NCBI RefSeq assembly: GCF_000498495.1
Contig: NZ_AVCS01000006.1
Coordinates: 310,001-374,000 of the forward strand
Reading direction: 5' to 3'
Length of the DNA stretch: 64,000 nt
Origin: Flavobacterium enshiense DK69
GTDB lineage: Bacteria; Bacteroidota; Bacteroidia; Flavobacteriales; Flavobacteriaceae
Shown: positions 9,200-18,223 of the stretch, one piece after another
Layout: each line of letters starts with the position of its first letter
How positions within the stretch are numbered: the stretch's first letter is position 1
The notes under the pieces: generated by a model
Databases searched by the model: none
Told to the model about the DNA's origin: nothing
The model's input: the letters and a program-made list of their open reading frames with translations, nothing else
Position numbers and translations under genes: made by a program

Positions 9200-10537
9200 T
9201 TATTTTATAAGTGATTTTAGTTCTGCTCTTGATTTGATTAATGCTACCTCGGCTATTTTATAATTTAAAACCGCTCTGGTATAATTATTTTGGGCTTCAA
9301 GTGATTCATTTTGAGCGTCCAATAAGTCTGTCAATGATGCTAATCCCTGGAGATAATTGTTTTTTGTGTTTTTCGTAATCTCCATAGCCAATTGCATATT
9401 CTCTTTTTGATTCGAAATGATCACCAAATTGTTTTCAATTTGAGCTCTTGCATTTCTGTAATCTAAATCAAGAGAAAGTTCGGTGTCTTTAATGTCTTCT
9501 TGAAGTAATTTAATATCAGACTCGGCTTGTTTTATTTTAGAACGAGTTCCAAAACCCGTAAAAATCGGTACTCTCATGGTTAACCCAACAGACGAATAAT
9601 CAGACCAGTATACGCCAGCAGCAGGTTTTGCAAACCATGGCATTTCAGGGCCTTGTCCTAAAAAGTTGTAGCCTGCAAATAAAGATAGCGTTGGGTACAG
9701 TTGGGCTTTGATCGCTGTTTTTTGATACTCTAATAATTCTTCTTGTTTTTTCAAAAGCAAATATTCCGTTCTGTTCTGTGTATTTGGAGCATCAGATAGG
9801 ATTTCAAGGTTTATTTCATACTCGGACTTCGGTATTGTGAATTGAGTTTCTATTGGCATTCCCATATAGAATTTCAATGCGTTTTCCTGTAATTGTATTT
9901 GATTACTAACTTGTTGACGATCTGCATTAATGTTAGATAATTGCACTACAATTCGGTCCAAGTCTATTTTTTTTGCTATTCCGTTGTTGTATTGTCCCTG
10001 AACAATATCTCTCACTTTCGCGGTGTTTGCATAAGTGCTGTCCAATAAGGCTAATCTCTCGCGTTGTACATATACCGAGTAATAACTCGTAGCAACTCTC
10101 TCAATTACCAATTCTTCAGTCAATTCGTTGTTGATTTGATAAAATTCACGAGTAGATTTTGCTGCTCTTAGTCCCGTAAAAACGCTTAAATCGAATAGGG
10201 TTTGGTCTAATCCAATTCCTGCAGTTGAAACCCATTTTTGACCAAAAGTTGCCTGAATAGCAGTTCCCGGAGCGCCAAAAGCAGATCCGTCAATAACGCT
10301 GGTTTGTAAAACAGGATTGTATGTTAGTCCGCCATTTGCTGTGATTTGCGGTAGTGCCAGCGAGCGAACTTCTTGGATTTTATATTCGCTCTTTTCCATT
10401 TCTAGCTTTGCTTTCTTGGCTTCAGCCTTATTTTCCAATGCGTAACGCAGAGCGTCTTTCAGGGTTAACTCTTTTACGTCCTGCGCTTTTGCTGACAAAG
10501 CAAGGGTCAAAAGTGAAATTATGAATAAGTTTCTCAT
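9200..10537 (-). CDS. TolC-family outer-membrane efflux protein
   Basis: A 445-residue outer-membrane channel subunit with a signal peptide (about 1-18, ending SAKAQ). Two related halves rich in long amphipathic helices are typical of the OEP family, for example the repeated pattern around LTLKDALRYALENK and, in the second half, SDIKLLQEDIKDTELSLDLDYRNA. Trimers form the outer-membrane/periplasmic tunnel. Its ATG overlaps the stop codon of the upstream TetR gene by one base (TAATG), which implies translational coupling, and the adaptor gene follows at once. Confidence 0.93.
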   Translation of the reverse strand: MRNLFIISLLTLALSAKAQDVKELTLKDALRYALENKAEAKKAKLEMEKSEYKIQEVRSLALPQITANGGLTYNPVLQTSVIDGSAFGAPGTAIQATFGQKWVSTAGIGLDQTLFDLSVFTGLRAAKSTREFYQINNELTEELVIERVATSYYSVYVQRERLALLDSTYANTAKVRDIVQGQYNNGIAKKIDLDRIVVQLSNINADRQQVSNQIQLQENALKFYMGMPIETQFTIPKSEYEINLEILSDAPNTQNRTEYLLLKKQEELLEYQKTAIKAQLYPTLSLFAGYNFLGQGPEMPWFAKPAAGVYWSDYSSVGLTMRVPIFTGFGTRSKIKQAESDIKLLQEDIKDTELSLDLDYRNARAQIENNLVIISNQKENMQLAMEITKNTKNNYLQGLASLTDLLDAQNESLEAQNNYTRAVLNYKIAEVALIKSRAELKSLIK

Positions 10538-11133
10538 TATATATTTGGGTTTTGTAAGTGTTTTTCAAGTTCTGTAATCCCTTTCGGGGTAGCAATTGCC
10601 CTAGTGTGATATTCCAGGGCTTTTATTTCCATCTCGTGTACATCTTTTTCATAAATTGTGTTTTCATTAATGTTGAATATCAATGTGTAATAAAATTCAA
10701 CAGCTGTTTTGATGTCTAAATCTTTTCGGTACAGACCTTCGTCGATTCCCTTCTCAATATTCTTTCTGAAACTTCCATTGCAGAATTCAATGCTTTTCTG
10801 TTGAATTTTCACATAAATCATCGGATAATGTTTTTTCAGCTGGTATACCGGGGAGGTGTCGTAAGATTTGAACATCTCTTTAAACATTTTCTGGATCTCA
10901 AAGTTTTCTTCTATGGCATTGAAGTTCTCCAGGGTTAACGCTTCTATTTTTTGATTAACATCATTATGGATTCTGGCTGTGGTCTCCTCAACTAAAATTT
11001 CTTTGTTGCAGAAATATTTGTAGATAGTCTTTTTGGAAATACACATTTCACTTGCAATATCGTCCATCGTCACGCTCTTAAAACCTAGTTTTAAAAACAT
11101 TTCTTTGGCTTTGGACATGATTTTGTTTTTCAT
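10537..11133 (-). CDS. TetR/AcrR-family regulator of the efflux operon
   Basis: A one-component repressor type with an N-terminal HTH (GFKSVTMDDIASEMCISKKTIYKYF, split as GFKSVTMDDIASEM and CISKKTIYKYF) and a helical ligand domain. I place the start at 11133 (MKNKIMSKAKEMF, 198 aa), not at the upstream in-frame ATG at 11178. That upstream ATG lies inside a 30-base inverted repeat, and a -10 box (TACATTTG, 11153-11160) sits between it and the domain. The gene is the first of the efflux operon, so it probably represses its own transcript and releases it when a pump substrate binds. Confidence 0.88.
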   Translation of the reverse strand: MKNKIMSKAKEMFLKLGFKSVTMDDIASEMCISKKTIYKYFCNKEILVEETTARIHNDVNQKIEALTLENFNAIEENFEIQKMFKEMFKSYDTSPVYQLKKHYPMIYVKIQQKSIEFCNGSFRKNIEKGIDEGLYRKDLDIKTAVEFYYTLIFNINENTIYEKDVHEMEIKALEYHTRAIATPKGITELEKHLQNPNI

Positions 11134-11152
11134 ACTCTTAAAAAATTCCATG

Positions 11153-11160
11153 CAAATGTA
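11153..11160 (-). promoter_or_regulatory. -10 box of the efflux operon
   Basis: The minus strand reads TACATTTG, a full TAnnTTTG match. The expected start point is near 11146, which leaves a short leader before the ATG at 11133. No clear TTG is seen at -33; that stretch is instead occupied by the inverted repeat. Confidence 0.6.
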
Positions 11161-11162
11161 AC

Positions 11163-11192
11163 AGGAAACTTTAAACACTAAAAAAGTTTCCT
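11163..11192. promoter_or_regulatory. Probable TetR operator
   Basis: A perfect inverted repeat with ten-base arms, AGGAAACTTT and AAAGTTTCCT, separated by ten bases. It lies immediately upstream of the -10 box, where a bound TetR dimer would block RNA polymerase. Assignment as the operator is by position and symmetry. Confidence 0.65.
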
Positions 11193-11272
11193 AGTATTTA
11201 AATAAAAATTAACATTTGCTTAATATTTGATAAACTCCCGCTTTTGAAGTATTTTAGCCGAAAATTAATTTC

Positions 11273-12247
11273 ATGCATTCCATTTCAGACTATCAGGATA
11301 TTATTTCCGACCATTTTTCAACGATTTCAATCGACAGAGAACCTGAAAATTTATATGAGCCTATTCGCTATATTTTGGGTCTGGGCGGGAAACGCATGAG
11401 GCCGGTTTTAACATTGATGGCAGCTGAGATATTTAATGCCGATTGTAAACAAGCATTGGCGGCTGCAACGGCCGTGGAAGTTTTTCATAATTTCTCATTA
11501 ATCCACGATGATATTATGGACGATGCTCCGTTGCGTCGCGGACATGAAACGGTTCATGAAAAATGGGATATCAATACCGGAATTTTGTCGGGGGATGCTA
11601 TGCTGATTTTGGCGTATCAGTATTTCGAACAGTACGAGCCGAAAATATTTCGTTCATTAGCCAAATTGTTCAGTAAAACGGCTTTGGAAGTATGTGAAGG
11701 ACAGCAATGGGATGTGGATTTTGAAAGCAGGGAAGATGTTACGATTCCGGAATATCTAAAAATGATTGAGTACAAAACCGCTGTTTTGGTGGGTGCTGCC
11801 ATGAAAATGGGGGCAATTGTAGCTGAAACATCCGAAGAGAATGCGGATTTGATTTATGAATTCGGTTTAAACCTGGGAATTGCTTTCCAGTTACAGGATG
11901 ATTATCTGGATGCGTTTGGCGATCCGATGACTTTCGGAAAACAGGTTGGAGGCGATATCATTGAAAATAAAAAAACGTACCTTTATCTGAAAGCGATGGA
12001 ATTTGCTAAAGCATCGGAAAAAGAAGAGTTGATGCATTTGTTCTCGATTCAGCCTAATGACAATACGGACAAAATAGCATCGGTAAAGGAAATTTTCAAT
12101 ACAACAGGAGCGAGTTCGGTTACTCAGGATGCTATTAAGGAATATACATTCAAAGCATTTGATACGCTGGAAAAAATGCAGATTGATACCGATAAAAAAG
12201 AACTTTTAAAAACGTTTGGCGAAAATTTGATGAGCCGAAACGTTTAA
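11273..12247 (+). CDS. Polyprenyl diphosphate synthase (trans-isoprenyl transferase)
   Basis: A 324-residue all-helical enzyme that condenses isopentenyl diphosphate onto an allylic diphosphate. Both aspartate-rich metal-binding motifs are present: DDIMD near residues 79-83 (in IHDDIMDDAPLRRG) and DDYLD near 208 (in QLQDDYLDAFGD). The GGKRMRP substrate-binding stretch is at about 39-45. Product chain length is not certain; farnesyl/geranylgeranyl and longer (menaquinone side chain) synthases share these features. It reads divergently from the efflux operon and is followed 45 bases on by a small conserved gene. Confidence 0.92.
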   Translation: MHSISDYQDIISDHFSTISIDREPENLYEPIRYILGLGGKRMRPVLTLMAAEIFNADCKQALAAATAVEVFHNFSLIHDDIMDDAPLRRGHETVHEKWDINTGILSGDAMLILAYQYFEQYEPKIFRSLAKLFSKTALEVCEGQQWDVDFESREDVTIPEYLKMIEYKTAVLVGAAMKMGAIVAETSEENADLIYEFGLNLGIAFQLQDDYLDAFGDPMTFGKQVGGDIIENKKTYLYLKAMEFAKASEKEELMHLFSIQPNDNTDKIASVKEIFNTTGASSVTQDAIKEYTFKAFDTLEKMQIDTDKKELLKTFGENLMSRNV

Positions 12248-12292
12248 GAAATATAAAGCACAAACATATAATTTCTAACTTTTATTTATAAA

Positions 12293-12643
12293 ATGTACAT
12301 AGCACCTCAAAATACCGATTTGTTACTTTCTGAGGCGCAGAAAGAAGCATTATATGTGAAATTGGTGGAACAAATCAATAAGGATTTTACGTTTGCCAAT
12401 GAAAGTGTCGATTTTCCTGTTGCCATAGCTCCGATTGATCTGAAAGTGCAATTGCATGAAAAAATCTATCGCCTCATTCAGCATAAGTTTGCCGAATATC
12501 TCAATTTATTATACATTATCGATGTTCCCGAAGATCAGGTGAAAAAGCTTGACGGTTCCGATTTGGTGGATTTGTCCGAACAGGTTGTCTTCTTGATTTT
12601 GAAACGAGAATGGCAGAAAGTCTGGTTTAGAAATAAGCTCTGA
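12293..12643 (+). CDS. Conserved hypothetical protein, 116 aa
   Basis: I do not recognise a named family. The protein is soluble, without signal peptide or membrane helix, mixed acidic and hydrophobic, with a helical-looking middle (LKVQLHEKIYRLIQHKFAEYLNLLYIIDV) that suggests a small alpha/beta fold (shown as LKVQLHEKIYRL and IQHKFAEYLNLL). It follows the polyprenyl synthase in the same direction and may share its transcript. Its last 17 bases overlap the 3' end of a converging gene. Coding status is supported by length, a good start and flavobacterial codon use. Confidence 0.7.
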   Translation: MYIAPQNTDLLLSEAQKEALYVKLVEQINKDFTFANESVDFPVAIAPIDLKVQLHEKIYRLIQHKFAEYLNLLYIIDVPEDQVKKLDGSDLVDLSEQVVFLILKREWQKVWFRNKL

Positions 12644-13187
12644 CAAAAGGCATCCAAGCCTGACCGTAAACGTCATGATCTTCCCGGTACAAAAGGTTGT
12701 AACGAAAACCAAAGGTTACATTCTGGGACTGATAACCCAAGCCTAAAAACAAACCGGTATTCCAAAAATTATCTTTCACTTCAGGTGAATAGGGTGTGGC
12801 CTTGTAGGTGTTGTTAGCTCGTAATTGCTCTACTTCAACAGAAAATTGTGCCTGAGGAATCGGGTTGATGAGCGTAATGAAATTTACACCATAAAGATGT
12901 GAATCGTAAATGTCTGCATCTTTTACGTAACTGTACTGAAGTCCCATTCCTGCTGCAAAAAACTGATTAATAGGGTAGATTGCTCCTGGTGCAATATAAA
13001 TATTGGTGTATTGGTTGCTGATGCTTAAACCTAGTCCGCCGCCAAATTGCAGCCTTTTCCAAAAATCACTTTTTTGTTTGGGTATAGTGTCGTTCTGTGC
13101 CTTAATGGAATGAGGAAGTGTTAAAAAAAGAAAACAAGTCAGTGTTATTGTTAAAAAGTGTTGTGATTTTGTTTTCAACTTCATCAT
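12627..13187 (-). CDS. Putative outer-membrane beta-barrel protein
   Basis: About 186 residues from the chosen start. The open frame extends to 13223, but the ATG pair at 13182-13187 places a clean signal peptide at the N-terminus (hydrophobic run TITLTCFLFLTL, cleavage near IKAQ). The mature part is a series of alternating strands rich in glycine and aromatic residues, ends in Phe (VRAYF), and contains FGGGLGLSIS. These are marks of a small outer-membrane barrel. Substrate or partner is unknown. The 3' end overlaps the upstream converging gene by 17 bases. Confidence 0.7.
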   Translation of the reverse strand: MMKLKTKSQHFLTITLTCFLFLTLPHSIKAQNDTIPKQKSDFWKRLQFGGGLGLSISNQYTNIYIAPGAIYPINQFFAAGMGLQYSYVKDADIYDSHLYGVNFITLINPIPQAQFSVEVEQLRANNTYKATPYSPEVKDNFWNTGLFLGLGYQSQNVTFGFRYNLLYREDHDVYGQAWMPFVRAYF

Positions 13188-13246
13188 TAGGAATATTTTA
13201 TGATATAAAAGTATGAAAAACATTAGAAGATTATTCTAAAGAGTTG

Positions 13247-13254
13247 TACTTTTG
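13247..13254 (+). promoter_or_regulatory. -10 box of the sucAB operon
   Basis: TACTTTTG (TAnnTTTG) lies 42 bases before the sucA ATG, with no recognisable TTG at 19 bases upstream. Confidence 0.5.
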
Positions 13255-13295
13255 CGTAAAATTTTTTTAACCCAAAATCGTCATTCGACAGTATT

Positions 13296-16064
13296 ATGGA
13301 TAGGTTTTCCTTTTTAAACGCAGCACATACGGCTTTTTTTGCCGATTTATACGATCAATATTTACAGAACCCAGATGGTGTAGAGCCTAGCTGGAGGAGT
13401 TTCTTCCAAGGTTTTGACTTTGCCAACGAGTTTAACGGCAGTCCGGTGGAAGAACTGATGAGTATGGCTGACGGGACAGATTGCTCTGTGGTTTCTGATA
13501 AATTACAAAAAGAGTTTAGTGTTTTAAAACTAATTGACGGTTACAGAACACGTGGACATTTATTCACTAAAACCAATCCGGTTCGTGAAAGAAGAACGTA
13601 TTCTCCGGACTTGGCAATTGAGAACTTCGGACTGACATCTGCCGATTTGAATACGGTTTTTGATGCAGCAAGAATAGTAAACTTAAATCCGTGTTCGCTT
13701 CAGGAAATTTTAAACCATCTGAACAAAGTATATTGCGAATCTATCGGAATCGAGTATATGTACATTCGTGACCCTAAGGTAGTAGAATGGATTCAGAAAC
13801 GCTTGGATATCAATGATAATCAGCCAAGTTTTAATACCGACGATAAAAAACGCATTCTTAAAAAATTAAATGAAGCGGTTTCTTTTGAGAATTTCCTTCA
13901 TACCAAATATGTTGGTCAGAAACGTTTCTCGTTAGAAGGAATCGAATCGGCTATACCGGCGTTGGACTTCTTAATTGAAGCGGCTGCTGATAAAGGCGTG
14001 GAGCAATTCGTAATGGGTATGGCACACCGTGGCCGTCTGAACGTATTGGCAAATGTTTTTGGAAAATCAACCCAGGATATTTTCTCTGAATTTGACGGGA
14101 AAGATTATGATGACGATGCCTTGTTTGATGGTGACGTAAAATACCATTTAGGTTTAACTGCTGACCGTCAGACACAAAACGGTAAAAAAATCAATGTAAA
14201 CTTAGCGCCAAACCCTTCGCACCTTGAAACAGTAGGAGCGGTTATCGAAGGGATTACCCGTGCGAAACAAGATAAATATTACCCGCAAGATTTTTCAAAA
14301 GTATTGCCTATCGCGGTACATGGAGATGCAGCGGTTGCCGGTCAGGGTATCGTGTATGAAATCATACAGATGGCCAAATTGGACGGGTACAAAACCAATG
14401 GAACTATCCACTTAGTATTGAACAATCAGGTTGGATTTACGACAAACTACCTTGATGCACGTTCGTCAACGTATTGTACTGATATTGCAAAAGTAACCTT
14501 GTCTCCTGTATTACACGTAAATGCTGAAGATGCAGAAGCGGTAGTACACGCTATGTTATTCGCTTTGGAATACAGAATGGAATTCGGAACTGACGTGTTC
14601 ATCGATTTATTAGGATATAGAAAATACGGGCACAATGAAGGTGATGAGCCTCGTTTCACCCAACCAAAATTATACAAATCGATTTCGAGACAGAAAAACC
14701 CAAGAGATATCTATGCTGAGAAATTAAAAGCAGAAGGTTCTATTGACGGGAATTATGTTTCGCAATTGGAAGCAGAGTACAAATCAAACCTTGAGCAAAG
14801 TTTGGAAGAATCCCGTAAAAGAGATTTGACGGTGATCAAGCCGTTCATGCAGGACGAATGGAAAGGTTTCGAACAGGCTGAAGCTGATGTAATGCTTCAG
14901 AAGTTTGATACAAAAGTTGACAAGGCAGTCTTAACAGATATCGCGAAAACGGTAACTGAATTGCCTTCAGATAAAAAATTCATCAGCAAAATCACGAAAC
15001 TTATCGGAGACAGAAAAACCATGTTCTTCGAAACCGATAAATTGGATTGGGCGATGGGAGAGATGTTGGCTTACGGTTCATTGTTAACGGAAGGATATGA
15101 TGTTCGTATCTCCGGTCAGGACGTAGAGCGCGGAACATTCTCACACCGTCACGCGGTTGTAAAAGTTGAAGATTCAGAAGAAGAAGTGATTTTGTTGGAT
15201 CATATTCCAAATAAAAAAGGAAACTTCTTTGTATATAACTCACACCTTTCAGAATATGGTGTTTTAGGATTTGAGTATGGTTATGCCCTTGCCAATCCAA
15301 ACGCGCTGACTATCTGGGAGGCTCAGTTCGGGGATTTCGGAAACGGAGCCCAAATCATGATTGACCAGTATATTTCGGCAGCGGAAGACAAATGGAACAA
15401 TCAAAACGGAATCGTAATGTTGTTGCCGCACGGTTACGAAAACCAAGGTGCTGAACACTCTTCGGCACGTATGGAGCGATTCTTACAGTTGTGTGCAAAC
15501 CACAATATGTATGTAGCGGATTGTACTACGCCTGCTAACTTTTTCCACTTGTTGAGAAGACAGTTGGTAACGAAATTCCGTAAACCATTGGTAGTGTTTA
15601 CACCAAAGAGTTTATTGCGTCACCCGGAAGCGGTTTCTTCTGTTGAAGAATTTGCAAACGGACAATTCCAAGAAGTGATCGACGATCCGAATGTGAACCC
15701 TGCAGACGTTAAATCGTTGGTTTTCTGTACTGGTAAGTTCTACTACGACCTGAAAGCAGAAAGAGAAGCAAACGGAAGAACGGATGTTGCTTTGGTACGT
15801 GTTGAGCAGTTGTTCCCATTACCAATTGAGCAAATGAAAACAGTAATTGCTAAATATCCTAATGTAGACGATTACGTTTGGGCACAGGAAGAGCCAAGAA
15901 ACATGGGAGCTTATGGTTATATGTTGATGCATTTCCATGAGGTGAAGTTCAGAGTGGCTTCTCCAAAAGCATATAGTGCGCCGGCAGCGGGAAGTTATGT
16001 GCGTTCTAAAAAACGCCATGTAGCAGCTATCGCCATGGTTTTTGACAAGAATTTATTCCAATAA
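13296..16064 (+). CDS. sucA: 2-oxoglutarate dehydrogenase E1 component
   Basis: A 922-residue thiamine-diphosphate enzyme that decarboxylates 2-oxoglutarate in the citric acid cycle and passes the succinyl group to the E2 lipoyl arm. Seen: the N-terminal E2-binding segment (FLNAAHTAFFADLYDQYLQN), the family stretch GMAHRGRLNVLANVFGKS, the cofactor-binding HGDAAVAGQGIVYE region, and the transketolase-like C-terminal half with PHGYENQGAEHSSAR. Length is close to the 933 residues of the E. coli protein. The E2 gene follows 54 bases later, and the two share a single terminator. Confidence 0.97.
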   Translation: MDRFSFLNAAHTAFFADLYDQYLQNPDGVEPSWRSFFQGFDFANEFNGSPVEELMSMADGTDCSVVSDKLQKEFSVLKLIDGYRTRGHLFTKTNPVRERRTYSPDLAIENFGLTSADLNTVFDAARIVNLNPCSLQEILNHLNKVYCESIGIEYMYIRDPKVVEWIQKRLDINDNQPSFNTDDKKRILKKLNEAVSFENFLHTKYVGQKRFSLEGIESAIPALDFLIEAAADKGVEQFVMGMAHRGRLNVLANVFGKSTQDIFSEFDGKDYDDDALFDGDVKYHLGLTADRQTQNGKKINVNLAPNPSHLETVGAVIEGITRAKQDKYYPQDFSKVLPIAVHGDAAVAGQGIVYEIIQMAKLDGYKTNGTIHLVLNNQVGFTTNYLDARSSTYCTDIAKVTLSPVLHVNAEDAEAVVHAMLFALEYRMEFGTDVFIDLLGYRKYGHNEGDEPRFTQPKLYKSISRQKNPRDIYAEKLKAEGSIDGNYVSQLEAEYKSNLEQSLEESRKRDLTVIKPFMQDEWKGFEQAEADVMLQKFDTKVDKAVLTDIAKTVTELPSDKKFISKITKLIGDRKTMFFETDKLDWAMGEMLAYGSLLTEGYDVRISGQDVERGTFSHRHAVVKVEDSEEEVILLDHIPNKKGNFFVYNSHLSEYGVLGFEYGYALANPNALTIWEAQFGDFGNGAQIMIDQYISAAEDKWNNQNGIVMLLPHGYENQGAEHSSARMERFLQLCANHNMYVADCTTPANFFHLLRRQLVTKFRKPLVVFTPKSLLRHPEAVSSVEEFANGQFQEVIDDPNVNPADVKSLVFCTGKFYYDLKAEREANGRTDVALVRVEQLFPLPIEQMKTVIAKYPNVDDYVWAQEEPRNMGAYGYMLMHFHEVKFRVASPKAYSAPAAGSYVRSKKRHVAAIAMVFDKNLFQ

Positions 16065-16118
16065 AATTGTATTTTTGAGAAAATAAGATAATAACAACAC
16101 CTATAAAATTATATACTG

Positions 16119-17333
16119 ATGATTTTAGAAATGAAAGTCCCTTCACCGGGAGAATCAATCAAAGAAGTAGAAATCGCTACTTGGTTAGTTAAAGACGGAG
16201 ATTATGTAGAAAAAGACCAGGCAATTGCTGAGGTTGATTCAGATAAAGCTACTTTAGAGTTGCCAGCTGAAATGAGTGGTGTAATCACGCTTAAAGCGGA
16301 AGAAGGAGATACAGTAGCCGTAGGTGCGGTAGTTTGTTTAATTGACACAAGTGCTGCAAAACCTGAAATTAATGGTGCCCCTGCAGTTGAAAAAGCCGCG
16401 GAAGCTCCAAAAGCTGAGGCTCCGAAAGCGGCTCCGGCTCCTGCAGCAACAACGTATGCTACCAGCGCGCCTTCACCGGCAGCAAGAAAAATATTAGAAG
16501 AGAAAAGTATTCAGCCTTCAGATATCGCAGGAACTGGAAAAGGTGGAAGAATCACTAAAGAAGATGCTGTAAATGCAGTTCCTTCAATGGGCACGCCAAC
16601 AGGTGGTTCTCGTGGTTCTGAAAGAACAAAATTATCAATGTTGCGTCGTAAAGTAGCTGAGCGTTTGGTGTCGGCTAAAAACGAAACAGCGATGTTGACT
16701 ACTTTCAACGAAGTGGATATGAGTGCGATCTACGCAATCCGCGATCAGTATAAAGAAGAATTCAAAGCGAAACACGGTTTAGGTTTAGGTTTCATGTCAT
16801 TCTTCACCAAAGCAGTTACACGTGCGTTACAATTGTACCCGGATGTAAATTCGATGATTGACGGTCAGGAGAAAATCTCTTATGATTTCTGTGATATCTC
16901 TGTAGCGGTTTCTGGTCCGAAAGGGTTAATGGTACCGGTAGTTCGTAGTGCAGAGTTATTAACTTTCAGAGGTGTTGAAGCTGAAATCAAACGTTTGGCT
17001 TTACGTGCTCGTGATGGACAGATTACAGTTGATGAAATGACAGGTGGAACATTCACTATTTCAAATGGTGGTGTTTTCGGCTCTATGTTGTCAACTCCAA
17101 TCATCAACCCTCCACAATCAGGTATCTTAGGAATGCACAATGTGGTAGACAGAGCTATCGTTAAAAACGGTCAGATCGTTATCGCTCCGGTAATGTTCGT
17201 GGCTTTATCATACGATCACAGAATCATCGACGGACGTGAGTCAGTTGGTTTCTTGGTGGCTGTTAAAGAAGCGTTGGAAAACCCAATGGAAATCTTAATG
17301 GATAACAATCCTAAGAAAGCGTTAGAACTTTAG
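16119..17333 (+). CDS. sucB: 2-oxoglutarate dehydrogenase E2, dihydrolipoyl succinyltransferase
   Basis: A 404-residue core subunit that moves the succinyl group from the lipoyl arm to CoA. Domains in order: a lipoyl domain (1-75) with the lipoylated lysine at about 43 in EVDSDKATLE; an Ala/Pro-rich linker (about 85-115); an E3-binding domain (PSPAARKILEE to GRITKEDAV); and a catalytic domain with His and Asp in SYDHRIIDGRES near residues 367-371. It is co-transcribed with sucA. The E3 gene (lpd) is not in the window. Confidence 0.96.
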   Translation: MILEMKVPSPGESIKEVEIATWLVKDGDYVEKDQAIAEVDSDKATLELPAEMSGVITLKAEEGDTVAVGAVVCLIDTSAAKPEINGAPAVEKAAEAPKAEAPKAAPAPAATTYATSAPSPAARKILEEKSIQPSDIAGTGKGGRITKEDAVNAVPSMGTPTGGSRGSERTKLSMLRRKVAERLVSAKNETAMLTTFNEVDMSAIYAIRDQYKEEFKAKHGLGLGFMSFFTKAVTRALQLYPDVNSMIDGQEKISYDFCDISVAVSGPKGLMVPVVRSAELLTFRGVEAEIKRLALRARDGQITVDEMTGGTFTISNGGVFGSMLSTPIINPPQSGILGMHNVVDRAIVKNGQIVIAPVMFVALSYDHRIIDGRESVGFLVAVKEALENPMEILMDNNPKKALEL

Positions 17334-17354
17334 TAGTTTTATCTTATAAATTAA

Positions 17355-17388
17355 AAATCCCGCTTAGTTTTAGGCGGGATTTTTTTAT
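17355..17388 (+). terminator. Terminator of sucAB
   Basis: The stem AAATCCCGC / GCGGGATTT is followed by a long T run, 21 bases after the sucB stop. Confidence 0.9.
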
Positions 17389-17518
17389 TTGTGGTGTTTA
17401 CAAGATTGCCGAAAAGTTTTATGGGTAAAAGTTGAAAAATAGGAGAGAAGTGCAAACACAGGCTCCTCCAATAATACACCACCCCGCCATTTCTTAAAAC
17501 CGCTGTTGTGAGAAGTGC
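17388..17518. repeat. Cassette-boundary repeat, element A (one-sided copy)
   Basis: This shares blocks, in the same order, with element B at 18026-18202: TGTTTACAA (17395-17403), CCGAAAAGT, an AGAAGTGCAA-like block, CCCCGCCAT (17482-17490) and TAAAACCGCT (17495-17504). It ends in the boundary sequence GTTGTGAGAAGTGC (17505-17518). That boundary recurs inverted at 18026-18039, on the far side of the intervening gene. The left arm of the hairpin seen in element B is missing here, next to the sucB terminator. Confidence 0.65.
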
Positions 17519-17538
17519 TAATAATGTTTAATGAGCTT

Positions 17539-17967
17539 TCATATTTTAAATAGCTCAGTTCCTTTCATCCAGAAGATTTCAGATTCTAAGAAATGAAGCC
17601 TTGTTTTAACTATTTTATCAGTTTTGTCTCTAGGGGATTTTATTACAAATCTCGCTTTGGAATTGTTAAAATTCAAAGTGTGTTTTTCATCTAAGTCTTT
17701 TTGTTTATCAGAATAGAATGAAATCACGTTGTTTTTCATAGTCCATTTTCCTTTACCATAAATATTTCTTTCGGATGGAATTTCAAATTTAACGTTTGAA
17801 TAATAGTGGAAGAAAAATGTTCCGTTTTCGTTTAAAGTCAATTTCCATTCTTTTAAATCACTTTCGTTAGTTTTAATTGAAAGTAGGTAATCACCAACAG
17901 CTTTATTCTCTTGAGAGTATAACGTTAAATTTGATATTAAGATTAAAATTGTAAAAATCGTTTTCAT
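17539..17967 (-). CDS. Small exported protein of unknown function, in a cassette-like unit
   Basis: A 142-residue protein with a signal peptide (about 1-18, ending LYSQ). The mature part has a lipocalin-like look: a Gly/Trp strand pattern (NIYGKGKWTMKNNVISFYS) and repeated short beta strands, then ELFKI at the end. No named family is recognised. It is the only gene between the inverted boundary sequences at 17505-17518 and 18026-18039. No own terminator is seen; the flanking repeat hairpin may serve instead. It is more AT-rich than sucAB. Confidence 0.65.
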   Translation of the reverse strand: MKTIFTILILISNLTLYSQENKAVGDYLLSIKTNESDLKEWKLTLNENGTFFFHYYSNVKFEIPSERNIYGKGKWTMKNNVISFYSDKQKDLDEKHTLNFNNSKARFVIKSPRDKTDKIVKTRLHFLESEIFWMKGTELFKI

Positions 17968-18025
17968 AGGAATTGTTTTATATATAATTTTCTGTTAGTT
18001 TTTTCTTAATTTTATGCATCTCACT

Positions 18026-18202
18026 GCATTTCTCACAACGTCCCGCCGGCTTTATGCTGTGGCGGATTTTTTATTACTGATGTTTACAAATATACCGAAA
18101 AGTGGAAAGAAAAAACTTCTTTTTAAAGAAGAAATGCAAGTACTGACCAATCCAAAAAATCCCAAGCCCCGCCATAGCATAAAACCGCTGTTATGGGCAG
18201 TT
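18026..18202. repeat. Cassette-boundary repeat, element B (complete hairpin copy)
   Basis: The element begins with GCATTTCTCACAAC (18026-18039) and ends with GTTATGGGCAGTT (18190-18202). Between these lies a long imperfect inverted repeat: 18046-18065 pairs with 18169-18188 at 17 of 20 positions, around the shared core TTTATGCT. The middle (TGTTTACAAA, CCGAAAAGTGG) matches element A. The layout of short inverted ends, an inner pair of arms and a variable centre resembles integron attC sites, although the ends read GTTRTGR rather than the classical GTTRRRY. Confidence 0.7.
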
Positions 18203-18223
18203 CTCTACATTAGGTTAATTTAT

